Assembly: GCF_002018365.1 (NCBI RefSeq)
Contig: NZ_MVKX01000002.1
Location: forward strand, 186,001-250,000
Direction: 5' to 3'
Length of the DNA stretch: 64,000 nt
From: Acinetobacter amyesii
Lineage (GTDB): Bacteria > Pseudomonadota > Gammaproteobacteria > Pseudomonadales > Moraxellaceae
In this document: positions 1-8,997 of the stretch, piece by piece
How the letters are laid out: the number at the start of each line of letters is the position of its first letter
How positions within the stretch are numbered: position 1 is the first letter of the stretch
The notes under the pieces: model-generated
Told to the model about the DNA's origin: nothing
Database searches by the model: none
The model's input: the letters and a program-made list of their open reading frames with translations, nothing else
Program-made: the position numbers and the translations under genes

Positions 1-131
1 ACAAGCATGCTAATTTTCATCTTAAGTGTGATCTGTTTAAAACAATTAAATCATTCATCGCAGCGCACGAATGACTACAATTAATATCCTTATTAATCAA
101 GTGGTTATATCTAGAAACAAGGAGTTTAACA

Positions 132-542
132 ATGATGATACAAGCTCTGAAAAAAATCTATGCACTGTTGTCACAACAGATGAATCCAAAGTTGCAAGGA
201 ATGCACCTTTCGGTTCCAGAAGCCGAGGGTGATTACGCTCAAGGGACTTATTTTGAAATTCTTGCGGCTCAACACCATCAAGACTTTCTCAGTCACCATA
301 CTATGGATTCAGCAGACCAATCCCCTACTGACTATCGCAATGCCATGTGGAATTTTTTAAGTGCCGCATTAAAAGGTCATAAAGATGCCCAATATCGCTT
401 AGGTCTCGGTTATTTACGTGGAGAACTCGGCTTAGACCGCAATTATGAACTTGCAGAGCTTTGGCTCAGTAAAGCGGCTGCACAAGGCCATGAACATGCA
501 GACTACGTCTTACATCATGCCTATGAAGACATTGTTGTATAG
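132..542 (+). CDS. Sel1-repeat (TPR-like) small protein
   Basis: A 136-residue protein without signal peptide or membrane segment. Residues about 70-130 contain two adjacent Sel1-like helical repeats: the AALKGHKDAQYRLGLGY stretch, then a second repeat around LAELWLSKAAAQGHEHADY. Sel1 repeats normally form solenoids that bind other proteins; the specific partner is unknown. The start is well supported by an AAGGAG Shine-Dalgarno at 119-123, eight bases before ATG. It stands alone, convergent with ettA, and both share a bidirectional terminator. The family assignment is confident; the cellular function is not known. Confidence 0.8.
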   Translation: MMIQALKKIYALLSQQMNPKLQGMHLSVPEAEGDYAQGTYFEILAAQHHQDFLSHHTMDSADQSPTDYRNAMWNFLSAALKGHKDAQYRLGLGYLRGELGLDRNYELAELWLSKAAAQGHEHADYVLHHAYEDIVV

Positions 543-561
543 TCATTGCTTCTCACGCAAT

Positions 562-588
562 AAAAAACCAGCCCGCAGGCTGGTTTTT
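562..588. terminator. Bidirectional rho-independent terminator
   Basis: A stem of six A's plus CCAGCC pairs with GGCTGG plus six T's around a CGCA tetraloop. It lies between the convergent Sel1 gene and ettA and can serve both strands. Confidence 0.9.
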
Positions 589-605
589 TATTTTAAAACT
601 GGAAC

Positions 606-2267
606 TTAGTTACCAATTTTGCGGTATTTTTGACGCTTTGCAACAAGGTCATCACCATCACGTTTACGACGGTATTCTTCAAATTCATGGTAGTTACCCG
701 TGAAGAATTCAGGGGTTTCACCTTCAAATGACAAGATGTGCGTTGCAATACGGTCGAGGAACCAACGGTCATGCGAGATCACCATTACAGTACCTGGGAA
801 TACTAAAATGGCATCTTCAAGCGCACGTAAAGTTTCGATATCCAAGTCGTTTGATGGTTCATCGAGTAAAATGACGTTTGCGCCCATTTGCAGGATTTTT
901 GCAAGTTGTAAACGGTTACGTTCACCACCTGACAATTGACCTACACGTTTTTGCTGATCTTGACCTTTGAAGTTAAAGCGACCGATATACGCACGAGATG
1001 CGATTTCGTATTCACCAATCTTCAAGATGTCTAAACCGCCAGAAACTTCTTCCCAAACAGTTTTGTTATCATCTAAAGTGTCACGAATCTGACCGACATA
1101 AGCCACTTTAACCGATTCACCCAGTACCACAGTACCTGTATCCGGCTGCTGCTCGCCTGTCATCATACGGAACAATGTGGTTTTACCCGCACCATTCTCA
1201 CCCACGATACCCACAATGGCGCAAGGCGGTACAACGAATGATAAATCTTTATAAAGCGTACGATCACCAAACGACTTGCTGATGCCTTCAACTTCTACAA
1301 CCTTGTTGCCTAGACGTGGACCAGGTGGAATGTAGATTTCAGACGTTTCGTTACGCTGTTGGAATTCGCGTGAGTTAAGCTCTTCAAAACGCTCCATACG
1401 CGCTTTGTTTTTCTTTTGCTGACCTTTGGCATTTGAACGAACCCATTCAAGTTCTTTTTTCAATGCTTTAGCAAAAGATTCTTCTTGCTTCTGTTCTTGC
1501 TCTAAACGAGCATTTTTCTGCTCTAACCAAGAAGAGTAGTTGCCTTGGTATGGAATACCCATGCCGCGGTCAAGCTCAAGAATCCACTCTGCCACGTTAT
1601 CCAAGAAGTAACGGTCATGGGTAATTGCAACGATCGTACCTGGGAAGTCTTTCAAGAAACGTTCTAACCAAGATACTGATGAAGCATCCAAATGGTTCGT
1701 CGGTTCGTCTAGAAGCAGCATGTCTGGTTTAGACAATAACAAACGGCAAAGTGCAACACGACGGCGCTCACCACCAGACAACTTAGATACATCTGCATCC
1801 CAAGCTGGAAGGTTCAACGCTGCAGCAGCCTGATCCATTTGGTTGACAATGTTATGTGCATCCCATGAATGGATAATCGCTTCTAACTTCTCTTGTTCTT
1901 TTGCAAGTGCATCAAAGTCAGCATCTTCTGCTGCATATTCTGCAAACACTTCATCAAGACGCGCCAAAGCATCCAACGGTTCACGTAAACCGTCTTCAAC
2001 GTTACCACGAACATCTTTGCTTTCATCTAATGGCGGCTCTTGTTCAAGGTAACCAATTTTGATACCCGGTTGAGCACGTGCTTCACCTGAGAAATCTTTA
2101 TCTACGCCCGCCATAATACGAAGCAAGGTAGATTTACCTGCACCGTTTAGACCAAGCACACCAATTTTTGCGCCTGGGAAAAATGATAAAGAGATGTCTT
2201 TCAGGATTTCGCGCTTAGGCGGAACCATCTTCGACACACGGTTCATCGTGTAAATATATTGGGCCAC
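606..2267 (-). CDS. ettA: Energy-dependent translational throttle protein EttA (ABC-F)
   Basis: A soluble ABC-F ATPase of 553 residues, the usual EttA length. EttA binds the ribosomal E site and gates the first elongation step according to ATP/ADP level (family knowledge). Two ABC cassettes are visible. The first has Walker A GLNGAGKS at residues 39-46 and signature LSGGERRR near 165. The second has Walker A GENGAGKT near 355 and signature LSGGERNR near 445. A charged linker with the arm region lies between them, around residues 240-310. Both Walker B motifs (LLLDEPTNHLD and ILLDEPSNDLD) keep the catalytic Glu. It is monocistronic, with a probable promoter just upstream. Confidence 0.95.
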   Translation of the reverse strand: MAQYIYTMNRVSKMVPPKREILKDISLSFFPGAKIGVLGLNGAGKSTLLRIMAGVDKDFSGEARAQPGIKIGYLEQEPPLDESKDVRGNVEDGLREPLDALARLDEVFAEYAAEDADFDALAKEQEKLEAIIHSWDAHNIVNQMDQAAAALNLPAWDADVSKLSGGERRRVALCRLLLSKPDMLLLDEPTNHLDASSVSWLERFLKDFPGTIVAITHDRYFLDNVAEWILELDRGMGIPYQGNYSSWLEQKNARLEQEQKQEESFAKALKKELEWVRSNAKGQQKKNKARMERFEELNSREFQQRNETSEIYIPPGPRLGNKVVEVEGISKSFGDRTLYKDLSFVVPPCAIVGIVGENGAGKTTLFRMMTGEQQPDTGTVVLGESVKVAYVGQIRDTLDDNKTVWEEVSGGLDILKIGEYEIASRAYIGRFNFKGQDQQKRVGQLSGGERNRLQLAKILQMGANVILLDEPSNDLDIETLRALEDAILVFPGTVMVISHDRWFLDRIATHILSFEGETPEFFTGNYHEFEEYRRKRDGDDLVAKRQKYRKIGN

Positions 2268-2586
2268 TTAGGACTCCTCAATAGTCAAAACATATACGGA
2301 ACAACACAAAGTTGCCCCTGCTCAATTGAGCGAAAAAATAATCGGCTATTATACGCATAAAGTCGTGAAAAAATAAGGTTTCGCACGCGGCTTCAATGCA
2401 TTGTTACAAGTTTAATGGCGAACAAAATTTAAACATGCGTTTTTAAGCATGATTTCGCTCATCTTTAGCTGAAAATTATTCAACAATATGAATAATTATG
2501 ATATTAATTTTAAAAATAAAGCACTTTTATTCATATATATAAATGATAGACTGTTTAAAAAACTAGCTCACTTAGATGAAGTAATC
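2268..2586. other. Divergent ettA/metY intergenic region
   Basis: About 320 bases without a supported gene. It holds the ettA -10 element and an AT-rich leader before metY. The metY reading frame stays open upstream to 2488, but the extra 33 residues are Asn/Lys/Ile-rich, unlike the family N-terminus, and are taken as non-coding. No riboswitch was recognised. Confidence 0.6.
2348..2353 (-). promoter_or_regulatory. Probable -10 element of the ettA promoter
   Basis: A perfect TATAAT on the minus strand, preceded by GCG, lies about 80 bases upstream of the ettA start. The hexamer at the matching -35 distance (TTATTT) is weak, so only the -10 is called. Confidence 0.45.
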
Positions 2587-3864
2587 ATGACCTATAAAGA
2601 CGAAACTTTAGCAATTCACGCGGGGTATACACCGGAGCCAACCACCAAAGCGGTTGCGGTGCCAATTTATCAAACCACCTCATATTCCTTCGATAACACA
2701 CAGCATGGTGCTGATTTATTTGACTTAAAAGTTCAGGGTAATATTTATACCCGCATCATGAATCCAACCACAGCGGTACTTGAACAGCGTGTTGCAGCAC
2801 TCGAAGGCGGTATTGGCGCTTTGGCCTTAGCCTCTGGTATGGCTGCCATTACATATGCGATTCAAACTATTGCTGAAGCAGGCGACAATATCGCTTCAGT
2901 TTCGACCCTTTATGGCGGCACATATAACCTATTTGCCCACACCCTGCCGAAACAAGGCATTGAAGTTCGCTTCTTTGATTATCAAAACCCCGAAGCGCTG
3001 CGCAGCCTCATCGATGACAAAACCAAGCTGGTCTTTGTCGAATCTATCGGTAACCCATTGGGCAATATTATTGACCTCGAAGCAATTTCGAAAATTGCGC
3101 ACGAATATGGCATACCTGTAGTAGTAGACAATACCGTTGCTACTCCTGTCCTGCAAAAATCATTTGAATTTGGTGCCGACATTGTGGTGCATTCCTTGAC
3201 CAAATATATTGGCGGTCATGGTAATTCTATTGGTGGCATCATCGTCGACAGCGGCAAGTTCCCATGGGGCAAGTACCCTGAACGTTTTAAATCACTCAAC
3301 ACCCCTGATCCAAGCTACCACGGGGTGAATTATGTCGAAGCTTTAGGTGAAGCTGCCTACATTGCCCGCGCGCGCGTGGTGCCGCTGCGTAATACGGGCG
3401 CTGCGATCAGCCCGCACAATGTGTTTTTGATCTTACAAGGTTTGGAAACCTTAAGCCTGCGCATGGAACGTCATACCGAAAATGCGCAAAAAGTGGCTGA
3501 ATATTTACAAGCACATCCAAAAGTAAAATGGGTTAACTACGCTGGCTTAAAAGACCATCCACAGCATGCTTTAGCGCAAAAATATGTCAAAGGCAAACCG
3601 TCTGCGATTCTTTCCTTTGGGGTTCAAGACGGCCTTGCAGGTGGCACACGTTTCATCGATGCCCTACAACTCTTTACTCGCCTCGTGAATATTGGTGATG
3701 CCAAAAGTTTAGCTTGCCATCCTGCGACCACGACACATCGTCAGCTCAATGAAGATGAACTCAAAGCAGCCGGTGTCAGCATTGATATGGTTCGTTTATC
3801 GATTGGGATCGAGCATGCAGATGACTTGATTGCCGACTTAGAGCAAGCCTTAGCTGCTGTTTAA
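2587..3864 (+). CDS. metY: O-acetylhomoserine aminocarboxypropyltransferase (sulfhydrylase)
   Basis: A PLP-dependent Cys/Met-metabolism enzyme of 425 residues. The family makes homocysteine directly from O-acetylhomoserine and sulfide in methionine synthesis. The N-terminus MTYKDETLAIHAGY with the following PIYQTTSY motif is typical. YTRIMNPT is the phosphate-binding and active-site region, and the PLP lysine is K206 in HSLTKYIGGHG. ATG at 2587 was chosen over the upstream in-frame 2488 because family similarity begins there. It is monocistronic with its own terminator. O-succinylhomoserine sulfhydrylase (MetZ) is the alternative; the long insertions after the PLP lysine favour MetY. Confidence 0.9.
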   Translation: MTYKDETLAIHAGYTPEPTTKAVAVPIYQTTSYSFDNTQHGADLFDLKVQGNIYTRIMNPTTAVLEQRVAALEGGIGALALASGMAAITYAIQTIAEAGDNIASVSTLYGGTYNLFAHTLPKQGIEVRFFDYQNPEALRSLIDDKTKLVFVESIGNPLGNIIDLEAISKIAHEYGIPVVVDNTVATPVLQKSFEFGADIVVHSLTKYIGGHGNSIGGIIVDSGKFPWGKYPERFKSLNTPDPSYHGVNYVEALGEAAYIARARVVPLRNTGAAISPHNVFLILQGLETLSLRMERHTENAQKVAEYLQAHPKVKWVNYAGLKDHPQHALAQKYVKGKPSAILSFGVQDGLAGGTRFIDALQLFTRLVNIGDAKSLACHPATTTHRQLNEDELKAAGVSIDMVRLSIGIEHADDLIADLEQALAAV

Positions 3865-3882
3865 AGCATAATTGCACATTCC

Positions 3883-3912
3883 ACAGGTCTTATTTTTAAG
3901 GCCTGTTTTTAT
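3883..3912 (+). terminator. Rho-independent terminator of metY
   Basis: A nine-pair stem (ACAGGTCTT with AAGGCCTGT, one G-U pair) is followed by a T-rich tract 20 bases after the metY stop. Confidence 0.8.
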
Positions 3913-4266
3913 TTCCATTTCATTTAAAGAACCTCCCCCACATAATCCGCCTTCCAAATTTGGGCATCTATTGCCCTGCTTCTATATTTATTTACAATTT
4001 TATTTATCTTGAAAATCGACTTTTTTTAGGTTGCAACGATGTTGATAAAAGCACTTCTCTTTCACATATTTATGTGTTAAAAATTGAGTAAATAGGGATT
4101 TTAATTTAGAGTAAAAACTCTAAATATTATTTTATTATCAATTACTTATCATGTGGCTTTTTTTAAATAAAACGCTATCATACCGCTGACTTAAAACAGC
4201 CCTGCACATAGCGTTGTCGGGCCGATAAATGAATACAATAAAACTGATTTAACAGGGAACCTCATC
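3913..4266 (+). promoter_or_regulatory. acr1 upstream region with an operator-like inverted repeat
   Basis: About 350 bases without a gene. ATTTAGAGT at 4104-4112 and ACTCTAAAT at 4117-4125 form a perfect 9-bp inverted repeat around AAAA. A TATCAT hexamer about 80 bases before acr1 could be a -10 element, but no convincing -35 was seen. Confidence 0.4.
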
Positions 4267-5154
4267 GTGAATTCAAGACTTGAGAAACGTTTCGTTGACC
4301 GTGTCAACGGTAAGACCATTTTAATCACCGGTGCATCGAGTGGTATCGGTTTAACCACAGCGCATCGCCTTGCCAACGCAGGCGCACATGTTCTACTGGT
4401 TGCACGTACCAAAGAAACTCTTGATGCCGTAAAAGCTGAAATTGAAGCCACTGGCGGTAAAGCCGATGTTTTCCCATGTGACCTCAATGATATGGACTCC
4501 ATTGATGCTGTGGCACAACAAATCCTCGCTTCCGTCGATCATATCGATATCTTAATTAATAACGCTGGCCGCTCTATTCGTCGTGCCGTGCATGAATCTA
4601 CCGATCGTTTCCATGATTTTGAACGTACTATGCAGTTGAACTATTTTGGCGCGGTACGTTTGGTGATGAACCTGTTGCCGAAAATGATGATTCGTCGTGA
4701 AGGTCATATCATCAACATCAGCTCGATTGGTGTATTAGCCAATGCAACGCGCTTCTCTGCATATGTTGCATCTAAAGCCGCATTAGATGCTTTTAGCCGT
4801 TGCCTGAGCGCTGAAGTTCACTCACATAATATTGCCATCACGTCGGTCTACATGCCATTGGTGCGCACGCCAATGATCGCCCCAACCAAAATTTATAAAT
4901 ACGTTCCAACCCTTTCTCCAGAACAAGCGACTGACCTGATTGCGTATGCCATCGTGAAACGTCCGAAGAAAGTCGCAACCAATTTGGGCCGTTTGGCTTC
5001 GATCACCTACTCCATTGCTCCTGACATTAATAACAAACTCATGTCGATTGGGTATAACTTGTTCCCAAGTTCTTCAGCGTCTATTGGTAAACAAGAAAAA
5101 CTCAATTGGGTACAAAAAGCATATGCTCGCCTATTCCCTGGTGAACATTGGTAA
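4267..5154 (+). CDS. acr1: Fatty acyl-CoA reductase Acr1 (SDR family, wax-ester pathway)
   Basis: A short-chain dehydrogenase of 295 residues that I recognise as Acinetobacter Acr1, which reduces long-chain acyl-CoA to the fatty aldehyde with NADPH, feeding storage wax-ester synthesis. Visible motifs are the nucleotide-binding TGASSGIG at residues 21-28, NNAG in INNAGRSIRRAVHES, Ser152/Ser153, and the catalytic Y166-xxx-K170 in AYVASK. Length and the C-terminal ARLFPGEHW match the known Acr1. Start is GTG at 4267 after AGGGA. It is monocistronic with its own terminator; the wax synthase is not in this window. Confidence 0.93.
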   Translation: MNSRLEKRFVDRVNGKTILITGASSGIGLTTAHRLANAGAHVLLVARTKETLDAVKAEIEATGGKADVFPCDLNDMDSIDAVAQQILASVDHIDILINNAGRSIRRAVHESTDRFHDFERTMQLNYFGAVRLVMNLLPKMMIRREGHIINISSIGVLANATRFSAYVASKAALDAFSRCLSAEVHSHNIAITSVYMPLVRTPMIAPTKIYKYVPTLSPEQATDLIAYAIVKRPKKVATNLGRLASITYSIAPDINNKLMSIGYNLFPSSSASIGKQEKLNWVQKAYARLFPGEHW

Positions 5155-5170
5155 GACCTGATGCACCCCT

Positions 5171-5198
5171 AAAAAAAGCCCTTTTGAGGGCTTTTTTT
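5171..5198 (+). terminator. Rho-independent terminator of acr1
   Basis: Seven A's plus GCCCT pair with AGGGC plus seven T's around a TTTG loop, 17 bases after the acr1 stop. Confidence 0.9.
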
Positions 5199-5258
5199 AT
5201 TGGGTTTTATGCGGCAACTTTGCTACATTGGGCTGAGATAAAATCAACTTTTATAACA

Positions 5259-6560
5259 ATGAAAACTCAAAATATTGCCATCATCGGTGCGGGTACTGCG
5301 GGATTGGCTGCTGCAGCAATGCTTGCTGCTCAAGGCCATCAGATCTGCTTATATGAAAAAGTCTCACAACTTGAACCTGTGGGCGCAGGATTATTATTAC
5401 AACCTGCCGGACTGGCAGTTTTCGAACATTTAGGCACTTTGGAACACGCCTTAAGCCTAGGTGCTGTAGTAACTGGTCTTGAAGGTCAACTGGCTGGCGG
5501 CGACTTGCTGATAAACAGTCATTATCGACAGGCCGATGAACGTTCATATGGACTCGGCATTCACCGTGCCACACTCTGTCATGTCCTTGCATCCAAAGTC
5601 CGTGAGTATCCTCAACACGTTGAGTGGTGCATGGCGCATGAGGTACATGAACTTCAAGAATCCAGTGACGGTATAAACGTGATTGGGCAGTCCGCAGATC
5701 AATCCTTTCAACGTCAGTTTGATCTCGTGTTGATCGCCAATGGCGCACGCAGCCATTTACGCCCTAAAGCGTGGGAAAAGCTCAACCAAGCCTATCCTTG
5801 GGGTTCAAAGTGGATCATCGTGCCTGAATGCGAAGTGCTGAATCCGCAAATCTTGCATCAATTCTATGACCGCTCCAATATCATGATGGGGGTGATGCCT
5901 ACGGGAGCAATTCCAACGCAGCCTGAACAGCGCCTTTCGAGCATTTTCTGGAGTCTACCTACAGCAGATTTAGAAGGATTCTTAAAAACCAAAAGCGCAC
6001 AGCAGCAATGGCTGCTTGAAGTTTCGAAACGCTGGCCGAGTGTCGCAGAATGGTTAGCACATGCGATTCCACATCCAGATGATCCGCAGCAGTGGCTGTC
6101 TGCCAACTATCGTGATGTGGTGCTGAGCAAACTTGGTAAAGGCCGTATCGGCATCTTAGGAGATGCGGCTCATGCCATGAGTCCACAGCTTGGACAAGGT
6201 GCCAATATGGCGCTGCTCGATGCATGGGCCATCAGTCATGCCCTGCTCCAATATCAACAGGATTCCTCACTACAGAACTTATGGCAGCAGTATCATCAAC
6301 TGCGGTTGCCGTCCGTGCGGTTTTACCAATTTTTTAGCCGCCTACTGACTCCTTTTTATCAATCACATCATCGCTGGACAGCACCGCTGCGTGATATTTC
6401 ATTTCGTGCCATGTATCAGCTGCCGTTTTTCCGCAAAGAAATGGCCATCACGATTTCCGGCTTAAAAACGGGTGCGTTTGGACAAATGAATTATGCCGAC
6501 ATTGCCCGCAAGCCTGCAGATGATTCTGCGGCTGAACTGCGCAATTTAAAATTTGATTAA
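5259..6560 (+). CDS. FAD-dependent aromatic-type monooxygenase
   Basis: A flavoprotein of 433 residues in the p-hydroxybenzoate hydroxylase-like family. The N-terminal dinucleotide fold IGAGTAGLAAAAMLAAQG binds FAD, followed by a Glu/Lys (LYEK) that contacts the ribose. The C-terminal GDAAHAMSPQLGQGAN motif binds the flavin. The middle DG motif, usually GADG, reads IANGARS here, so the conserved Asp is Asn161. Start ATG at 5259 was chosen because the open frame upstream (to 5148) runs through the acr1 terminator. The substrate is unknown; UbiH-like, salicylate-like and PhzS-like roles cannot be told apart from sequence alone. Confidence 0.8.
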   Translation: MKTQNIAIIGAGTAGLAAAAMLAAQGHQICLYEKVSQLEPVGAGLLLQPAGLAVFEHLGTLEHALSLGAVVTGLEGQLAGGDLLINSHYRQADERSYGLGIHRATLCHVLASKVREYPQHVEWCMAHEVHELQESSDGINVIGQSADQSFQRQFDLVLIANGARSHLRPKAWEKLNQAYPWGSKWIIVPECEVLNPQILHQFYDRSNIMMGVMPTGAIPTQPEQRLSSIFWSLPTADLEGFLKTKSAQQQWLLEVSKRWPSVAEWLAHAIPHPDDPQQWLSANYRDVVLSKLGKGRIGILGDAAHAMSPQLGQGANMALLDAWAISHALLQYQQDSSLQNLWQQYHQLRLPSVRFYQFFSRLLTPFYQSHHRWTAPLRDISFRAMYQLPFFRKEMAITISGLKTGAFGQMNYADIARKPADDSAAELRNLKFD

Positions 6561-6656
6561 GAATTAACTCCCCATCATTCTCTTGATGGCTTACACTATG
6601 ATGCTGCTCAAATGCTGCGGCATTTATTTTTTGATTTTTGAATTGGTGAAATCCTC

Positions 6657-7439
6657 ATGAACAACCTGCAATGGCTCGATGAAGTAAAATTTAACGAACA
6701 AGGCTTAGTGCCTGCTATTGCACAGCATCATCAAAGCGGACGCGTTTTGATGGTGGCATGGATGAACCGTGAAGCGTTGGCGCAAACTGCAGAAAAAAAT
6801 CAAGCGGTGTACTTTTCACGTTCACGCAATAAGTTATGGCATAAAGGTGAAGAATCTGGCCATTTCCAAACCGTGCATGAAATCCGTTTGGACTGTGATG
6901 CTGACGTGATTGTGCTACAAATTGAACAACATGGCGGCATTGCCTGCCATACCGGCCGTGAGTCATGCTTCTACCGCAAGCTTACTGCCAATGGCTGGGA
7001 AATTGTCGATGCGCAATTGAAAGATCCTGCTGCAATTTATGGCGCAAAATCAGCAAATCCGCATACCCTCGCGATGAATGCATCCAATGCACAATCTGAG
7101 CAAGTCGAAGTACTCGACTACTTAGGTAAAATGATGGCTGAACGCAAACAAGCTGATCCTGAGTCCTCTTATGTGGCAAAGCTTTACCATAAAGGCCTCA
7201 ACAAAATTTTAGAAAAAATCGGTGAAGAAAGCGTTGAAACCATCATTGCCGCTAAAGATTTTAAAATCGAAGCCAATGAAGACAACAAAAACGATTTGAT
7301 TTACGAAGTGGCAGATCTTTGGTTCCATACCATTGTGATGTTGGGTTATTTCGATATTGATCCACAATTGGTACTCAACGAACTCGCTCGTCGTCAAGGC
7401 CTTTCGGGTTTGGTTGAAAAAGCCAACCGTCAGCACTAA
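6657..7439 (+). CDS. hisIE: Bifunctional phosphoribosyl-AMP cyclohydrolase / phosphoribosyl-ATP pyrophosphatase
   Basis: The cytosolic enzyme for histidine steps 2 and 3, 260 residues, as expected for a HisI-HisE fusion. HisI occupies residues about 1-115, with the metal-binding DCDADVIVL and the Cys ligands in [13 protein letters not shown]. HisE, a MazG-like helical fold, covers about 150-258 and contains [15 protein letters not shown]. It lies apart from any other his gene in this window. The GTG start of the downstream helicase is only 9 bases after the stop, so co-transcription is likely although the functions are unrelated. Confidence 0.95.
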   Translation: MNNLQWLDEVKFNEQGLVPAIAQHHQSGRVLMVAWMNREALAQTAEKNQAVYFSRSRNKLWHKGEESGHFQTVHEIRLDCDADVIVLQIEQHGGIACHTGRESCFYRKLTANGWEIVDAQLKDPAAIYGAKSANPHTLAMNASNAQSEQVEVLDYLGKMMAERKQADPESSYVAKLYHKGLNKILEKIGEESVETIIAAKDFKIEANEDNKNDLIYEVADLWFHTIVMLGYFDIDPQLVLNELARRQGLSGLVEKANRQH

Positions 7440-7448
7440 GACGCAACC

Positions 7449-8951
7449 GTGCCAGAGCTTAAAAAACCGACCGCGACCTATGAGCAGGCCACTGCCATAG
7501 ATAACGCACGTCTTGGCAAATCATTTAAAGTGATTGCCTATGCTGGCACAGGTAAAACCACCTCACTCCAAATGATCAGTGATGCCATGCCTCAGCGGCG
7601 TGGCATGTACTTAGCCTTTAACAAAGCCATTGCCACCGAAGCACAGAATCGTTTTCATCAAAATGTCGACTGTCGCACCTTCCACTCATTGGCCTATCGC
7701 AGTGTTCCACGTGGAGTGACTGACAAACTGCGTCTACCGCGATTAAGCCCCAGTTTTATTGCCAAAGAATATCGACTAGAACCGATCACCTTACGTCGTA
7801 TGATGGGCGGTCGTTATGAAAAATATGTACTCATGCCTTCGCGTTTGGCGAGTCTGGTGGCAAATGCTGTTAGTTATTTCTGTTCGACCAGTTCACAGTA
7901 CCCTGCCCCACGACATCTACAAGCACCGAGTTGGTTGCATCCAGACGATATCGAAAGCTTACAAAAGCATTTATATCCTGCCATTGAACGTCGTTGGTTA
8001 GAGTCGATTGATCCGAACCATGCAGCAGGAATTGGACACGATATTTATTTAAAACTTTGGGCTTTGTCTGAACCGAATATTCCTGCGGATTATGTGCTGT
8101 TCGATGAAGCTCAAGATGCTGACCCACTAATGCTGGGGATTTTACTAAAACAGCGGAATACCCAAGTCATCTATGTGGGCGATGCGCATCAGCAAATTTA
8201 TGCATGGCGTGGCGCAGTCAATGCCATGCAGCAACTCCCATTACCCGAATCACGTTTAACCACGTCGTTCCGTTTTGGTGAAGAAATTGCCTTGAACGCC
8301 AATGCTCTGCTGGGCGCATTGAATGAAACCGTGCCGTTATTGGGTAATCCGCAGCTCAACTCTAAAGTGGTCAATAAGCCGCATACCAAGATGCGCGATG
8401 CCATTTTATGTCGTACCAATGCACGCGCGATGGAACTGTTATTGGCTGGTTTGGTTAAGGGCGAAAAAGTTAGCCTGCAAGCAGATCATGCACGACTCAA
8501 TCGTTTTGTGGATGCTGCAGCCATGCTCAAACAAGGCAAACGCGTAGTCGATGTCCCAGAGCTTGCGTGGTTTAACTCATGGCATGATGTGCATGAATAT
8601 TGTGAAACCAATGACGGCAGCGATATTAAACCGCTAGTGAAGTTGGTCGATGACCACGGTACTGACCCACTGAAAAAGGCGCTGGCGAAAATCACCCCGA
8701 TAGATCAGGCTGACTACATCATCTCGACCGCCCATAAAGCCAAAGGTTTAGAATGGGATCGGGTGCATATTGAAGATGACTACCAATTTAAGCTCAACGA
8801 TAAAGATTATAAAATTAGTGACGAAGAGTTACGGTTACTTTACGTGGCCTGCACACGTGCTAAAGTAAGTTTAAATATCCATCATATTTATGACTTGATG
8901 CAGCACTTAAAACGTCAAATGCCTAAATCTTTGGCACAAGCGGTCAGCTAG
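7449..8951 (+). CDS. UvrD/Rep-like superfamily 1 DNA helicase
   Basis: A compact SF1A helicase of 500 residues, shorter than UvrD (about 720). All core motifs are present: Walker A AGTGKTT at 32-38, Ia YLAFNKAIA, TFHSLAYR, Walker B with D219-E220-A-Q-D, motif III VGDAHQQIYAWRG, motif IV TSFRFG, motif V TAHKAKGLEWDRV and motif VI LLYVACTRAK. It should therefore be an active ATP-dependent translocase; the size and motifs recall FBH1-like and GajB-like helicases. GTG start at 7449, with no clear ribosome site, suggests coupling to hisIE. The ATPase gene follows 46 bases later. The biological role is unknown. Confidence 0.85.
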   Translation: MPELKKPTATYEQATAIDNARLGKSFKVIAYAGTGKTTSLQMISDAMPQRRGMYLAFNKAIATEAQNRFHQNVDCRTFHSLAYRSVPRGVTDKLRLPRLSPSFIAKEYRLEPITLRRMMGGRYEKYVLMPSRLASLVANAVSYFCSTSSQYPAPRHLQAPSWLHPDDIESLQKHLYPAIERRWLESIDPNHAAGIGHDIYLKLWALSEPNIPADYVLFDEAQDADPLMLGILLKQRNTQVIYVGDAHQQIYAWRGAVNAMQQLPLPESRLTTSFRFGEEIALNANALLGALNETVPLLGNPQLNSKVVNKPHTKMRDAILCRTNARAMELLLAGLVKGEKVSLQADHARLNRFVDAAAMLKQGKRVVDVPELAWFNSWHDVHEYCETNDGSDIKPLVKLVDDHGTDPLKKALAKITPIDQADYIISTAHKAKGLEWDRVHIEDDYQFKLNDKDYKISDEELRLLYVACTRAKVSLNIHHIYDLMQHLKRQMPKSLAQAVS

Positions 8952-8997
8952 TATGATGACAAAGGTGAATAAACAATAAATCAGTAAAAGGTGCACC

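Noticed and set aside
1843..2052. Open frames antisense to ettA and to other long genes
   Set aside because: They are short, lack ribosome sites and mirror the codon pattern of the real gene on the other strand.
2488..2586. Upstream extension of metY
   Set aside because: The added 33 residues are Asn/Lys/Ile-rich and unlike the family N-terminus; the AT-rich stretch looks like a leader.
5148..5258. Upstream extension of the flavin monooxygenase
   Set aside because: It would run through the acr1 terminator and place residues before the FAD-binding strand.
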